From Protaetiibacter sp. (GTDB lineage Bacteria > Actinomycetota > Actinomycetes > Actinomycetales > Microbacteriaceae), in assembly GCA_030150265.1 (NCBI GenBank), contig JASLGG010000032.1, positions 248,001 to 312,000 of the forward strand: DNA of 64,000 nt, given 5' to 3'. Below, in pieces: positions 16,225-25,134 of the stretch. A program made the position numbers and the translations under genes. Position 1 is the stretch's first letter. Each line of letters opens with the position of its first letter. A model generated the notes under the pieces. It was not told the DNA's origin. It worked only from the letters and a program-made list of their open reading frames with translations, and did no database searches.

Positions 16225-16656
16225 ATGGCACCGAAGAAGAAGGTGACCGGCCTGATCAAGCTCCAGATCAACGCCGGCGCCGCGAACCCGGCCCCGCCCA
16301 TCGGCCCGGCCCTGGGTCAGCACGGCGTGAACATCATGGAGTTCTGCAAGGCGTACAACGCCGCGACCGAGAACCAGCGCGGCAACGTCATCCCGGTCGA
16401 GATCACCGTGTACGAGGACCGCTCGTTCACATTCATCCTCAAGACCCCGCCCGCCGCCGAGCTCATCAAGAAGGCCGCCGGCGTTCAGAAGGGCTCCGCG
16501 ACCCCTCACACGGTGAAGGTCGCCAAGCTCACCCGCGAGCAGGTGCGCGCCATCGCCGAGCAGAAGCAGGTCGACCTCAACGCGAACGACCTCGAGGCTG
16601 CGGAGAAGATCATCGCCGGCACCGCCCGGTCGATGGGGATCACGGTGGAGGCGTAA
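16225..16656 (+). CDS. rplK: 50S ribosomal protein L11
   Basis: A 143-residue protein of normal length, starting [36 protein letters not shown], with the L11 Pro-rich N-terminal loop that meets the stalk and elongation factors, and the C-terminal rRNA-binding domain including [10 protein letters not shown]. It is part of the GTPase-associated centre with L10 and L7/L12, whose genes lie 28 kb downstream here. The next gene, rplA, starts two bases after its stop. Confidence 0.98.
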   Translation: MAPKKKVTGLIKLQINAGAANPAPPIGPALGQHGVNIMEFCKAYNAATENQRGNVIPVEITVYEDRSFTFILKTPPAAELIKKAAGVQKGSATPHTVKVAKLTREQVRAIAEQKQVDLNANDLEAAEKIIAGTARSMGITVEA

Positions 16657-16658
16657 TC

Positions 16659-17348
16659 ATGGCTCAGAAGTCCAAGGCATACCGCGCCGCCGCCGAGAAG
16701 ATCGAGGCCGGCAAGTACTACACCGCCGACGAGGCAGTGGCCGTCGTCAAGGAGACCGGGTCGAAGAAGTTCGACTCGACGGTCGAGGTGGCGCTCAAGC
16801 TCGGCGTCGACCCCCGCAAGGCGGACCAGATGGTGCGCGGCACCGTCATCCTCCCGCACGGCACCGGCAAGACCGCCCGCGTCATCGTGTTCGCGACGGG
16901 CCCCGCGGCCGAGGCCGCCATCGCGGCCGGCGCGGACGAGGTCGGCGGCGTCGAGCTCATCGAGAAGGTCGCGGGCGGCTACACCGCCTTCGACTCGGCC
17001 GTCTCGACGCCCGAGCTCATGGGCCAGGTGGGTCGTCTCGGCAAGGTGCTCGGCCCCCGCGGCCTCATGCCGAACCCCAAGACCGGCACCGTGACGCCGG
17101 ATGTGGCGAAGGCCGTGTCCGACATCAAGGGCGGCAAGATCGAGTTCCGCGTCGACAAGCACGCCAACGTGCACTTCGTGATCGGCAAGGCGGCCTTCTC
17201 GGCCGAGCAGCTGGGCGAGAACTTCAAGGCGGCGCTCGACGAGATCCAGCGCGCCAAGCCGTCCTCGTCGAAGGGCCGCTACATCCAGAAGGGGTCGCTC
17301 TCGACCACCTTCGGACCGGGTGTGCCGCTCGACGTCGCCGCGCTCTGA
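16659..17348 (+). CDS. rplA: 50S ribosomal protein L1
   Basis: A 229-residue L1 of normal length. It has the conserved [35 protein letters not shown] in domain I and [18 protein letters not shown] before the C-terminal part. It binds 23S rRNA at the E-site stalk and, in many species, its own mRNA. It is the last gene of the rplKA unit and is followed by two strong hairpins. Confidence 0.98.
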   Translation: MAQKSKAYRAAAEKIEAGKYYTADEAVAVVKETGSKKFDSTVEVALKLGVDPRKADQMVRGTVILPHGTGKTARVIVFATGPAAEAAIAAGADEVGGVELIEKVAGGYTAFDSAVSTPELMGQVGRLGKVLGPRGLMPNPKTGTVTPDVAKAVSDIKGGKIEFRVDKHANVHFVIGKAAFSAEQLGENFKAALDEIQRAKPSSSKGRYIQKGSLSTTFGPGVPLDVAAL

Positions 17349-17356
17349 GTCATCTT

Positions 17357-17414
17357 GCGCCGCCGTCGTCGGCGGCGCCCCGAAGGGCCGGTCGCGCGAG
17401 CGCCCGGCCCTTCG
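17357..17414 (+). terminator. tandem terminator hairpins after rplA
   Basis: The first hairpin is GCGCCGCCG (17357-17365) with CGGCGGCGC and a 4-base loop. The second is CGAAGGGCCGG (17381-17391) with CCGGCCCTTCG (17404-17414). They end the ribosomal transcript and may also stop the convergent ROK gene. Confidence 0.75.
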
Positions 17415-17453
17415 GCATGACCTCGTGTAGCTCCGGCGGCGCGGATGCGCTGC

Positions 17454-18635
17454 TCAGCTCATCGCGTCGATCGCCGCCGGTGAGAGGGCGTGGTGGATCG
17501 CGAGCATGCTCGCACCGGTCACGGCGGCGCGTTCGCCCACCTGCGACTGCACGATCGTGAGGTGCTCGGTGGCGAGCGGCATCGAGCGCGCGTAGACGAC
17601 CTCGCGCACGCCCGCGATGAGGTGCTCGCCCGCCTGGGCGATGATGCCGCCGATCGCGATGACGGAGGGGTTGATGAGGCTCACGCACGCGGTGAGCACC
17701 TCCCCGATGTCGCGGCCCGCCTGCCGGATCGCCTGCACCGCCTCGATGTCGCCGCGGCCGGCGAGCTCGACGAGCTCGCGCGATCCCGCGATGTCGATGC
17801 CGCGCTCACGGAGGCCGCGGGCGATCGCCGGACCGGAGGCCATGGCCTCGAGGCATCCGCGGTTACCGCAGTGGCAGGGCACCCCCGCGCCGCGCGCGAT
17901 CTGCACGTGGCCGATGTCGCCCGCGATGCCCTGGGCCCCGCGCTGCAGGAGGCCGCCCGAGATCACGCCCGCGCCGATGCCGGTGGCGACCTTCACGTAG
18001 AGCAGGTGCTCGGCATCCGGCCAGGCGACGTCGCGCTCGCCGAGCGCCGAGATGTTGACGTCGTTGTCGACGAGCACGGGCACGTCCCAGTGCTGCTGGA
18101 ACCACCCCGGCACGTCGAAGCGGTCCCAGCCCGGCATGATCGGCGGGTTGATGGGACGGCCCGTGCTGAACTCGACGGGGCCCGGCAGGCCGATCCCGAC
18201 GGCGATCACATCACCGGGCAGGCGGCCCAGCTCGCCGATGAGGGCGTGGCCGGTCTCGACGACCCAGTCGAGCACGCGCTCCGGTCCCTCGGCGACGGCG
18301 ATCGGTTCGCGGCGGTGGAGCAGCAGCTCGCCGGTGAGGTCGGCGACGGCGACGCCCGCGTGGGAGGCGCCGATGTCGACGCCGAGCACGAGGCGGGCGT
18401 CGGGCAGGAGCGCGATCCGCGTCGACGGGCGCCCGCCCGTCGACACCGCGTCGCCGACGTGACCGACGAGCCCGAGGGCGATGAGCGAGTCGACGCGCGC
18501 GGCGACCGTGGAGCGGGAGAGCCCGGTGATGGAGGCGAGCTCCGCGCGCGTGCGCGGCTGTCCGTCGCGCAGGAGCTGGAAGAGCTCGCTGGCGCCGTTC
18601 CCGCCCAGCGCCGATCCGTGCGAGAGATCGGTCAC
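17454..18635 (-). CDS. ROK family transcriptional repressor
   Basis: A 393-residue NagC/XylR-type ROK protein. Residues 10-75 form a winged helix (ASELFQLLRDGQPRTRAELASITGLSRSTVAARVDSL). The ROK sugar-kinase-like part has LVLGVDIGASHAGVAVAD, the catalytic-region DNDVN, and the zinc motif CHCGNRGCLEAM (a CxCGxxGCxE type). It starts at a GTG at 18635. It is divergent from a ten-gene sugar operon, with a dyad over that operon's -35, so it is the probable repressor, released by a sugar or keto-sugar of the pathway. Confidence 0.9.
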   Translation of the reverse strand: MTDLSHGSALGGNGASELFQLLRDGQPRTRAELASITGLSRSTVAARVDSLIALGLVGHVGDAVSTGGRPSTRIALLPDARLVLGVDIGASHAGVAVADLTGELLLHRREPIAVAEGPERVLDWVVETGHALIGELGRLPGDVIAVGIGLPGPVEFSTGRPINPPIMPGWDRFDVPGWFQQHWDVPVLVDNDVNISALGERDVAWPDAEHLLYVKVATGIGAGVISGGLLQRGAQGIAGDIGHVQIARGAGVPCHCGNRGCLEAMASGPAIARGLRERGIDIAGSRELVELAGRGDIEAVQAIRQAGRDIGEVLTACVSLINPSVIAIGGIIAQAGEHLIAGVREVVYARSMPLATEHLTIVQSQVGERAAVTGASMLAIHHALSPAAIDAMS

Positions 18636-18703
18636 GGGAGCGCTCGTCCCGAAATCACGGATGTGAACATACCTTATGCCGCTGGGAATGCGCAAGATCC
18701 GGC

Positions 18704-18749
18704 ACTTTTGACGACAAGTTGACAAAAGTCGCACAGCGTGTGTCAAAAT
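18704..18749 (+). promoter_or_regulatory. promoter and ROK operator of the glycoside operon
   Basis: TTGACA at 18719-18724 and CAAAAT at 18744-18749 form a promoter with a long (19-base) spacer, and the first gene's ATG follows seven bases later, suggesting a leaderless message. ACTTTTG (18704-18710) and CAAAAGT (18723-18729) are inverted repeats that straddle the -35, where a bound ROK dimer would block polymerase. Confidence 0.6.
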
Positions 18750-18755
18750 GGCCGC

Positions 18756-19895
18756 ATGACGACGATGTCCACTTCGACACCGCTCCGCATCGGGATGATC
18801 GGCGGCGGTTTCATGGCCGAGGTGCACACCCGCGCCGCCGTCGGCGCACGTCGCGTCGCGATCGCCTCCTCGAGTGCGCCGAGCGCCGAGCGCGCCGCCG
18901 CCCGGCTCGGCTATGAGCGCGCCGCGGCCGATCCCGCCGCGCTGCTGGCCGATCCCGAGATCCAGCTCGTGCACATCTGCAGCCCCAACGCCACCCACCT
19001 CGACTACGCGCGCGCCGCGCTCGAGGCCGGCAAGCACGTCATCTGCGAGAAGCCGCTCGCGACGTCGGCGCGCGAGGCGCGGGAGCTCGCGGCGCTCGCA
19101 TCGGCGGCGGGGCTTATCGCCACGGTTCCCTTCGTCTACCGCTTCCACCCCATGGCGCGCGAGGCTCGTTCGCGGGTGGCGGAGGGGGAGCTCGGCGAGC
19201 TGCTGAGCTTCCAGGGCGTCTACCTGCAGGACTGGCTGCTGGAGAAGGGCGACGACGACTGGCGCGTCGACGCCGAGCTCGGCGGCCCGTCGCGCGCCTT
19301 CGCCGACATCGGCTCGCACCTCGTCGACCTGCTCGAGTTCACGACCGGCGAGTCGATCCGCCGGGTCGCCGCCCGCACGCGCACCGTTCACGAGAGCCGC
19401 GCGACCCACCACGACATCGCGACCGAGGACGCCGTCGCCGTGATCGCCGAGACGGCATCCGGCGCGATCGGCACACTGCTCGTCTCGCAGGTGTCGCCGG
19501 GGCGCAAGAACCATCTGGCCGTCGAGCTCGCCGGGCGCAGCGAGTCGCTGCGCTTCGAGCAGGAGCGCCCAGAGGAGCTCTGGCTCGGGCGCCGTTCCGG
19601 CTCGGTGCTGCTGCCGCGCGACCCGGCGCAGCTCGGCGCCGACGCGCGACGGCTCAGCATCCTCCCGGCCGGCCACCCCCTCGGCTACCAGGACGCCTTC
19701 ACCGCGTTCGTGGGCGACAGCTACGCGGCGGTCGCGGGCGATCGCCGCCCCGGACTGCCCGACTTCGCTGCCGGCGCCCGCGCCGCCCAGATCACCGAGG
19801 CCGTGCTCGCCTCCCACGCGGGAGGCGACTGGGTCGAGGTCCCCGACCACCCCGGCGCCGAGATCGGCACCACCCACCAGGAGGCACGCTCGTGA
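18756..19895 (+). CDS. Gfo/Idh/MocA family oxidoreductase (first)
   Basis: A 379-residue NAD(P)-dependent dehydrogenase. The Rossmann fold opens with RIGMIGGGFMAEVHTRA, the middle carries the EKP motif (VICEKPLATSAREA), and the catalytic region has the aromatic/His-containing FADIGSHLVDLLEF, where Asp and His match the D-x-x-x-H pair of the family. Relatives oxidise a ring hydroxyl of inositol or sugars, including C3 of glycosides. ATG at 18756 is chosen over a GTG at 18738 because the -10 lies just upstream. It is the first gene of the operon and overlaps the next by four bases. Confidence 0.9.
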   Translation: MTTMSTSTPLRIGMIGGGFMAEVHTRAAVGARRVAIASSSAPSAERAAARLGYERAAADPAALLADPEIQLVHICSPNATHLDYARAALEAGKHVICEKPLATSAREARELAALASAAGLIATVPFVYRFHPMAREARSRVAEGELGELLSFQGVYLQDWLLEKGDDDWRVDAELGGPSRAFADIGSHLVDLLEFTTGESIRRVAARTRTVHESRATHHDIATEDAVAVIAETASGAIGTLLVSQVSPGRKNHLAVELAGRSESLRFEQERPEELWLGRRSGSVLLPRDPAQLGADARRLSILPAGHPLGYQDAFTAFVGDSYAAVAGDRRPGLPDFAAGARAAQITEAVLASHAGGDWVEVPDHPGAEIGTTHQEARS

Positions 19896-21013
19896 CGACG
19901 CTCAGAGTCGGAATCATCGGATGCGGGAACATCTCCCGCCGCTACACCCAGGGCATCGCCCGGTTCGACGGCCTCGAGCTCGTCGGATGCGCGGACCTGG
20001 TGCAGGAGCTCGCCGACCGCCTCGCCGAGGAGTCGGGCATCCGCGCCTACGCCGGCATCGCCGAGCTGCTCGCCGACCCCGGCATCGACGTCGTCGTCAA
20101 CATCACGCCGCCGACCGCGCACCGCGCGGTGACCCTGCAGGCGCTCGCCGCGGGCAAGCACGTCTACGTCGAGAAGCCCATCACGCTCGACGTCGCCGAG
20201 GCCGAGGAGCTGCAGGAGGCGGCGCGGGCCGCCGGACTCCGCTTCGGCTCCGCGCCCGACACCTTCCTCGGCAGCTCGGCCCAGACCGCGCGCTCCGCGA
20301 TCGACGCCGGCCTCATCGGCGAGCCGGTCGGTGCCGCGCTGTCCATCACGCACTCCAAGGCCGAGACCTGGCACCCCAACCCGACGTTCCTCTTCAAGCC
20401 CGGCGGCGGTCCGCTCCTCGACCTCGGGCCGTACTACATCACGGCCCTCGTCAACCTGCTCGGCCCGGTCGAGACGGTCGTGGGCATGACCCGGATCGGC
20501 GCCCCCGTGCGCACGGTCACCACGCCCGGTCGCGCGGTCGACTCGATCGACGTCGAGACCACGACCCACGCGGCGGCCGTGCTGCGCACCGTCGGCGGTG
20601 CGATCGTCTCGCTGCAGGCGAGCTTCGACGTCTGGGACAGTGACCAGCCGCGCATCGAGGTCTACGGCACCCAGGGCGTGCTGAGCGTGCCCGACCCCAA
20701 CTGCTTCGACGGCGACGTGCGCGTGCGCCTGCACGGCGACGACGACTGGCGCGTGCTCGACCCGGTGTTCCCCGCGACCGCGGGCCCCGCGATGGACGAG
20801 CAGATGCTGCGCGGCTTCGGGGTCGCCGACCTCGCCGCCGCGGGCGACGACACCCTCCCGCGCGCGAGCGCCGAGCTCGCCACCCACGTGCTCGAGGTGC
20901 TGCAGGCGGTCGAGACCTCGAGTCGCGACGGCTCCGTCGTGGCGATCCGCACCCGGGCCGACCGCCCGGCCCCCTACGACGGCACGGGCCTCGGGTTCCA
21001 CCGGCCCGCCTGA
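19892..21013 (+). CDS. Gfo/Idh/MocA family oxidoreductase (second)
   Basis: A 373-residue paralogue of the preceding dehydrogenase, starting at an overlapping GTG. The nucleotide-binding loop is VGIIGCGNISRRYTQGI and the EKP motif is VYVEKPITLDVAEA. The region FKPGGGPLLDLGPYYITALVNLLG carries the catalytic-site Asp, with Tyr where the first paralogue has His, so the two probably act on different substrates or in opposite directions (oxidation and later re-reduction). Confidence 0.9.
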   Translation: MTTLRVGIIGCGNISRRYTQGIARFDGLELVGCADLVQELADRLAEESGIRAYAGIAELLADPGIDVVVNITPPTAHRAVTLQALAAGKHVYVEKPITLDVAEAEELQEAARAAGLRFGSAPDTFLGSSAQTARSAIDAGLIGEPVGAALSITHSKAETWHPNPTFLFKPGGGPLLDLGPYYITALVNLLGPVETVVGMTRIGAPVRTVTTPGRAVDSIDVETTTHAAAVLRTVGGAIVSLQASFDVWDSDQPRIEVYGTQGVLSVPDPNCFDGDVRVRLHGDDDWRVLDPVFPATAGPAMDEQMLRGFGVADLAAAGDDTLPRASAELATHVLEVLQAVETSSRDGSVVAIRTRADRPAPYDGTGLGFHRPA

Positions 21014-21053
21014 ACCACCCCATCCGACCGAGAACATCCGCACAGGAGAGCAC

Positions 21054-21971
21054 GTGACCGAGCACGAGTACGGCGTCGACCTCATCACCTTCTACCACCC
21101 GTCCTTCTGGGGCGTGTCGAGCTACGACGAGATCATGGAGCTGCGGCGCCGCGATCCGGCCGCCGTCTGGAACCGCATCCTCGACGGGTGCGCCTCGACC
21201 GGCATCACCGCGATGGAGATGACCTTCCCGCCTGCCGACACGAGCTCGGCGACCGACGCCTTCGGCTCGGCGGCGGGCTTCCGCGCCGAGCTCGAGAGCC
21301 GCGGGCTGCGGGTCATGAGCAGCTTCCACATGGCGACCGACTGGATGCCCGGCGTGGACGTGGCCGCCGAGGTGGACCGTGCCCTCGAGCACGCCTCCTT
21401 CCTCGCCGAGGCGGGCGGCGACGTGCTGGTCGCGGGCCCCCCGATGCGCCGCTCCCGCGACGCGCAGCCGCCGTTCTTCGTCGACCTCGCCTTCGCGAGC
21501 GCCTTCGCGGATGTCGCCCACGCCGTGGGCGACGCGATCCAGCGGATCGGCGTGCGACTCGCCCTGCACACCGAGGCACACTCGAGCTTCTGCACCTCGC
21601 GGGATGTCGAGCTGCTGCTCACGATGACCGATCCGGAGTACGTGCACTTCTGCCCCGACACCGCGCACCTGACGCTCGCCGGCGGTGACGCCGTCGAGAT
21701 CGCGCGCCGTCACCGCGAGCGCATCATCATCGCGCACTGGAAGGACGCCGCCGGTCGCATGCCCGACGGTCCGATCGACCTCGCGACGATCCACGACGAG
21801 CACCAGAAGTTCATGCGCCCGATGGGCGAGGGCGTCGTGGACTGGCCGGCCTGGGCCGCGCTCTACGACACCACCCAGGGCGCCGCCGTGCGCCTCCTCG
21901 AACTCGACGCGGTCCCCGATCCGATCGCCGAGATGGTCAAGGCGAAGGCCTTCGCGGAGAGCATCCGCTGA
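21054..21971 (+). CDS. TIM-barrel sugar isomerase/epimerase-like protein (first)
   Basis: A 305-residue protein of the xylose-isomerase-like/AP-endonuclease-2 superfamily. It has the metal-ligand pattern of that fold: Glu in LALHTEAHSSFC, His/Asp in VHFCPDTAHLTLAGG, and His in IIIAHWKDAAG. Such proteins include inosose dehydratases, keto-sugar epimerases and lyases that cut 3-keto-glycosides. It starts at a GTG with AGGAGAG upstream. With the two dehydrogenases it suggests a keto-intermediate pathway rather than a phosphorylated one. Confidence 0.85.
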   Translation: MTEHEYGVDLITFYHPSFWGVSSYDEIMELRRRDPAAVWNRILDGCASTGITAMEMTFPPADTSSATDAFGSAAGFRAELESRGLRVMSSFHMATDWMPGVDVAAEVDRALEHASFLAEAGGDVLVAGPPMRRSRDAQPPFFVDLAFASAFADVAHAVGDAIQRIGVRLALHTEAHSSFCTSRDVELLLTMTDPEYVHFCPDTAHLTLAGGDAVEIARRHRERIIIAHWKDAAGRMPDGPIDLATIHDEHQKFMRPMGEGVVDWPAWAALYDTTQGAAVRLLELDAVPDPIAEMVKAKAFAESIR

Positions 21972-22026
21972 CCGACCCGCATCACCCGACCCTGCACCAC
22001 ATCACATCCACGAAGGGAACGTCACA

Positions 22027-23334
22027 ATGAAGTACATCCCGAGGCTGCGGCGCACGGCGCTCGCCGCCGTCGCGACCGGGCTGCTCGCCACGCTCGTGCT
22101 CACCGGCTGCGGCCGTAGCGGCGACGGCGACGGCGGAGCCGCATCCGACCTCACGATCGACGACAAGCCCGCCACCGGCACGATCGAGTTCTGGGCGGGC
22201 GGCGCCGAGGGCGAGCAGCTGCCCGAGTTCCTCAAGAAGTTCGAGGAGAAGAACCCGGATGTGACCGTCAACGTCACCCAGATCCCCTCCAACGAGTTCG
22301 ACGCCAAGCTCACCGCGGCGATCACGGCGGGCAAGGTGCCCGACATGGTGTTCCTCTACTCGCAGACCCAGGCCACCATGTTCAGCACGGGCGCCTTCGC
22401 GGGCGTGCCCCAGGGACTCGTCGACCCGAAGGCGTTCTTCTCGAGCGCCTACGACGACACCGTCGTCGACGGGGTGCCCCTCGCGGTGCCGTGGTACACC
22501 TACGCGCAGGTGTTCTACTACCGCAAGGATCTGGCGGAGGCGGCCGGCATCCCGGCGCCCACCACCTGGGCCGAGCTCGTCTCGTTCGCCAAGGCCTTCA
22601 AGGCGCAGGGCGTCGAGTACCCGCTCTCGCTCGACGTGAGCTACGACCTCTACTCGGCGCAGGCCCTCAGCATCTACGCCGCGGCGAACGGCGGCAGCAT
22701 GCTCAGCGACGACCGGAAGAGCTGGACGCTCAACACGCCGGAGAACGTCGAGGCCCTCGACTTCTGGGGCTCGCTCCTGCGCGACGGCCTCGCATCGACC
22801 GAGGGCCCCGGCTTCCTCGACACGGTGCCGTACATCATCGCCGGCAAGAGCGTGGGCATGGTGAACGGCCCGTGGACGCCGAACTTCGTGGACCTGTCCG
22901 CGGGCGCCGGCTGGAGCGCCGAGCACCTCGGCGCGGTGGTCCAGCCCGCCGGGCCCAAGTCCCAGGTGTCGCTCGTCGGCGGCGGCAGTCTCGCCGTGCT
23001 CAAGGACGCGAAGAACGCCGAGGCCGCGTGGAAGCTCATCCGCTGGATGGTCGACGCGCAGGTGCAGAGCGACTGGTACGACCACTTCGGCAACCTGCCG
23101 GCCGTGAGCGCGGCGTGGGACCTCAACGCCAAGATCTCCGGCGACGCACTCCTCAAGCCGGTGCGCGAGGGCATCGCCAACGGCATCACCGGTCCGACCG
23201 TGCCCGGCTGGAGCCAGGTCGCGCAGATTATCGGCGAGCAGATGGAACGCGTCGCTCGCGGCACCGCGACCGCCCAGGAGGCCCTGGACGAGGCGCAGGC
23301 CCAGGCGCAGGCGATCAGCACCGGAGTCAAGTAG
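22027..23334 (+). CDS. ABC transporter sugar-binding lipoprotein
   Basis: A 435-residue family-1 solute-binding lipoprotein. The signal peptide ends in the lipobox LTGC (Cys28). The mature protein has typical features such as TIEFWAGGAEGEQLPEFLKKFEEKNPDVTVN and a Trp/Tyr-rich ligand cleft (VPWYTYAQVFYYRKDL). It would capture the sugar or glycoside outside the membrane for the two permeases that follow. AAGGGAA lies upstream of the ATG. No ATPase is encoded in this operon. Confidence 0.92.
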   Translation: MKYIPRLRRTALAAVATGLLATLVLTGCGRSGDGDGGAASDLTIDDKPATGTIEFWAGGAEGEQLPEFLKKFEEKNPDVTVNVTQIPSNEFDAKLTAAITAGKVPDMVFLYSQTQATMFSTGAFAGVPQGLVDPKAFFSSAYDDTVVDGVPLAVPWYTYAQVFYYRKDLAEAAGIPAPTTWAELVSFAKAFKAQGVEYPLSLDVSYDLYSAQALSIYAAANGGSMLSDDRKSWTLNTPENVEALDFWGSLLRDGLASTEGPGFLDTVPYIIAGKSVGMVNGPWTPNFVDLSAGAGWSAEHLGAVVQPAGPKSQVSLVGGGSLAVLKDAKNAEAAWKLIRWMVDAQVQSDWYDHFGNLPAVSAAWDLNAKISGDALLKPVREGIANGITGPTVPGWSQVAQIIGEQMERVARGTATAQEALDEAQAQAQAISTGVK

Positions 23335-23336
23335 TC

Positions 23337-24284
23337 GTGACTCTCCTCACCGAGGCACGGGTCGGGGGGTCGGCGCAGGCCGGCTCCCCGGCCCCGCGCC
23401 GCCGCACGCGACTGCGGGCCACCCCGCCGTGGGTGCCGTGGGTCTTCGTCGCGCCGTTCCTCGTGGTGTTCGTGCTGTTCACGGCGATCCCCGGCGTCAG
23501 CGCTCTCGCGATGAGCTTCACCGACATCGGCGCCCGCGACCTCCGCGACCCCTTCGGCGTCGACTTCGTCGGATTCGACACCTTCGCCCGCGTGCTCGCC
23601 GATCCCGGCTTCGGGCGCTCCGTGCTCAACACCGGGCTCTTCGTGCTCATCACGGTGCCCACCACGATGGCGATCGGCTTCGTCATCGCCCTCATCCTCG
23701 ACACCGGCATCCGGAGGCTGCGCCCGCTGTTCCGCGCGGCGATCTACGTGCCGGTGATCACCAACGTCGTCGCGGCGGCCATGATCTGGCAGTACGCCTT
23801 CACCGCCGAGGGCCCGCTCAACGGCCTGCTCGGCGCGATCGGCCTGCCGACCCCCAACTGGCTCGGGGTGCCGGCGCTCGCGATCCCCACGGTCGCGCTC
23901 CTCGGGGTCTGGCGCAACATCGGCATCTGCATGGTGCTGTTCCTTGCCGGCCTGCAGGCGATCCCGCACGACATCAAGGAGGCCGCCGAGATCGACGGCG
24001 CCGGCTACTTCCGCCGGCTCACGAGCATGACGATCCCGCTGCTGCGGCCCACGACGCTCCTGGTGAGCGTGCTCATGATGGTGTTCTTCCTCAACATCTT
24101 CGACGAGCCCTACCTCGTGACGGGCGGCGGACCGCTCGGCTCCACCAAGACGATCGCGCTGTGGGTGTTCGGCCAGTTCGGCTTCGGCAACATCGCGCAG
24201 TCGATGGCGGGCTCGTTCCTGCTGCTCGCGATCATCGGCGTCGTCAGCTTCGTCCAGTTCAGATTGCTGAGGCCCAAGCATTGA
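23337..24284 (+). CDS. sugar ABC transporter permease (MalF-like)
   Basis: A 315-residue permease with six membrane helices after a 35-residue cytoplasmic start. The EAA loop that docks the ATPase reads EAAEIDGAGYFRRLTSMTIPLL. Its GTG start is three bases after the binding-protein stop, and its TGA overlaps the start of the second permease. It forms the importer channel as a heterodimer. Confidence 0.93.
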   Translation: MTLLTEARVGGSAQAGSPAPRRRTRLRATPPWVPWVFVAPFLVVFVLFTAIPGVSALAMSFTDIGARDLRDPFGVDFVGFDTFARVLADPGFGRSVLNTGLFVLITVPTTMAIGFVIALILDTGIRRLRPLFRAAIYVPVITNVVAAAMIWQYAFTAEGPLNGLLGAIGLPTPNWLGVPALAIPTVALLGVWRNIGICMVLFLAGLQAIPHDIKEAAEIDGAGYFRRLTSMTIPLLRPTTLLVSVLMMVFFLNIFDEPYLVTGGGPLGSTKTIALWVFGQFGFGNIAQSMAGSFLLLAIIGVVSFVQFRLLRPKH

Positions 24285-25126
24285 AGACCGTGCCGTTGAA
24301 GACCCGAGCCCGCATCCGCGAGGGCGCGTTCTACGTGCTCCTGACCATCGTCGTCGCGCTCATGCTCATCCCCTTCGTGTGGGTCGTGAGCGGCGCGTTC
24401 AAGAGCCAGGGGGAGTTCCTCGGCAACCCCGGAGCGTGGTTCCCCGAGAGCTTCGGCAACCTCGAGAACTTCGCCCGGCTGTTCGGAGAGAAGGGCTTCG
24501 GCCTCTACCTGCGCAACAGCGCCATCGTGTCGGCGGTCGCCGTGCTCGGCAACCTGGTGTTCGCGTCGATGGCCGGCTACGCCCTCGCCAAGTTCTCGTT
24601 CCGGGGCAAGCGCCTCGTGTTCGGCATGGTGATGGCGGGCATGACGATCCCGTACGTGGCGCTCTTCGTGCCGCAGTTCCTCATCGTGGTGCAGCTGCAG
24701 CTCGTCGACACCCTCGCGGGCATCGTGATCCCGATCATCGTGATGCCGCTCGGCGTGTTCATCATGCGGCAGTACGCCTACTCGATCCCCGACGAGCTCT
24801 TCGAGGCGGCGCGGATGGACGGCGCGGGCGAGTTCCGCATCTTCGTGCGGGTCTTCCTGCCGCTCGTCGGTCCCGCGCTTGCGACGGTCGCGATCCTGGT
24901 GTTCCTCTTCGCCTGGAACCTCTTCCTGTGGCCGCTCATCGTCGCGCAGACGAAGGAGAGCTACACGGCCCCCGTGGGTCTCGCGATCGCCTCGCAGTCG
25001 GCCAACACGACCGACTACGGCGTGCTCCTCGCGGGCGCGGTCGTCGTGCTGCTGCCCGTGCTCATCCTGTTCCTCTTCCTGCAGCGGTACTTCATCCAGG
25101 GTGTCGCCGCGACCGGCCTGAAGTGA
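24281..25126 (+). CDS. sugar ABC transporter permease (MalG-like)
   Basis: A 281-residue six-helix permease with EAA loop EAARMDGAGEFRIFVRVFLPL. The start is uncertain: TTG at 24281 overlaps the upstream TGA, and a GTG at 24290 is also in frame three codons later. The importer must borrow an ATPase encoded elsewhere, as actinobacterial sugar systems do with MsiK. Confidence 0.92.
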   Translation: MKTVPLKTRARIREGAFYVLLTIVVALMLIPFVWVVSGAFKSQGEFLGNPGAWFPESFGNLENFARLFGEKGFGLYLRNSAIVSAVAVLGNLVFASMAGYALAKFSFRGKRLVFGMVMAGMTIPYVALFVPQFLIVVQLQLVDTLAGIVIPIIVMPLGVFIMRQYAYSIPDELFEAARMDGAGEFRIFVRVFLPLVGPALATVAILVFLFAWNLFLWPLIVAQTKESYTAPVGLAIASQSANTTDYGVLLAGAVVVLLPVLILFLFLQRYFIQGVAATGLK

Positions 25127-25134
25127 GAGATCCC

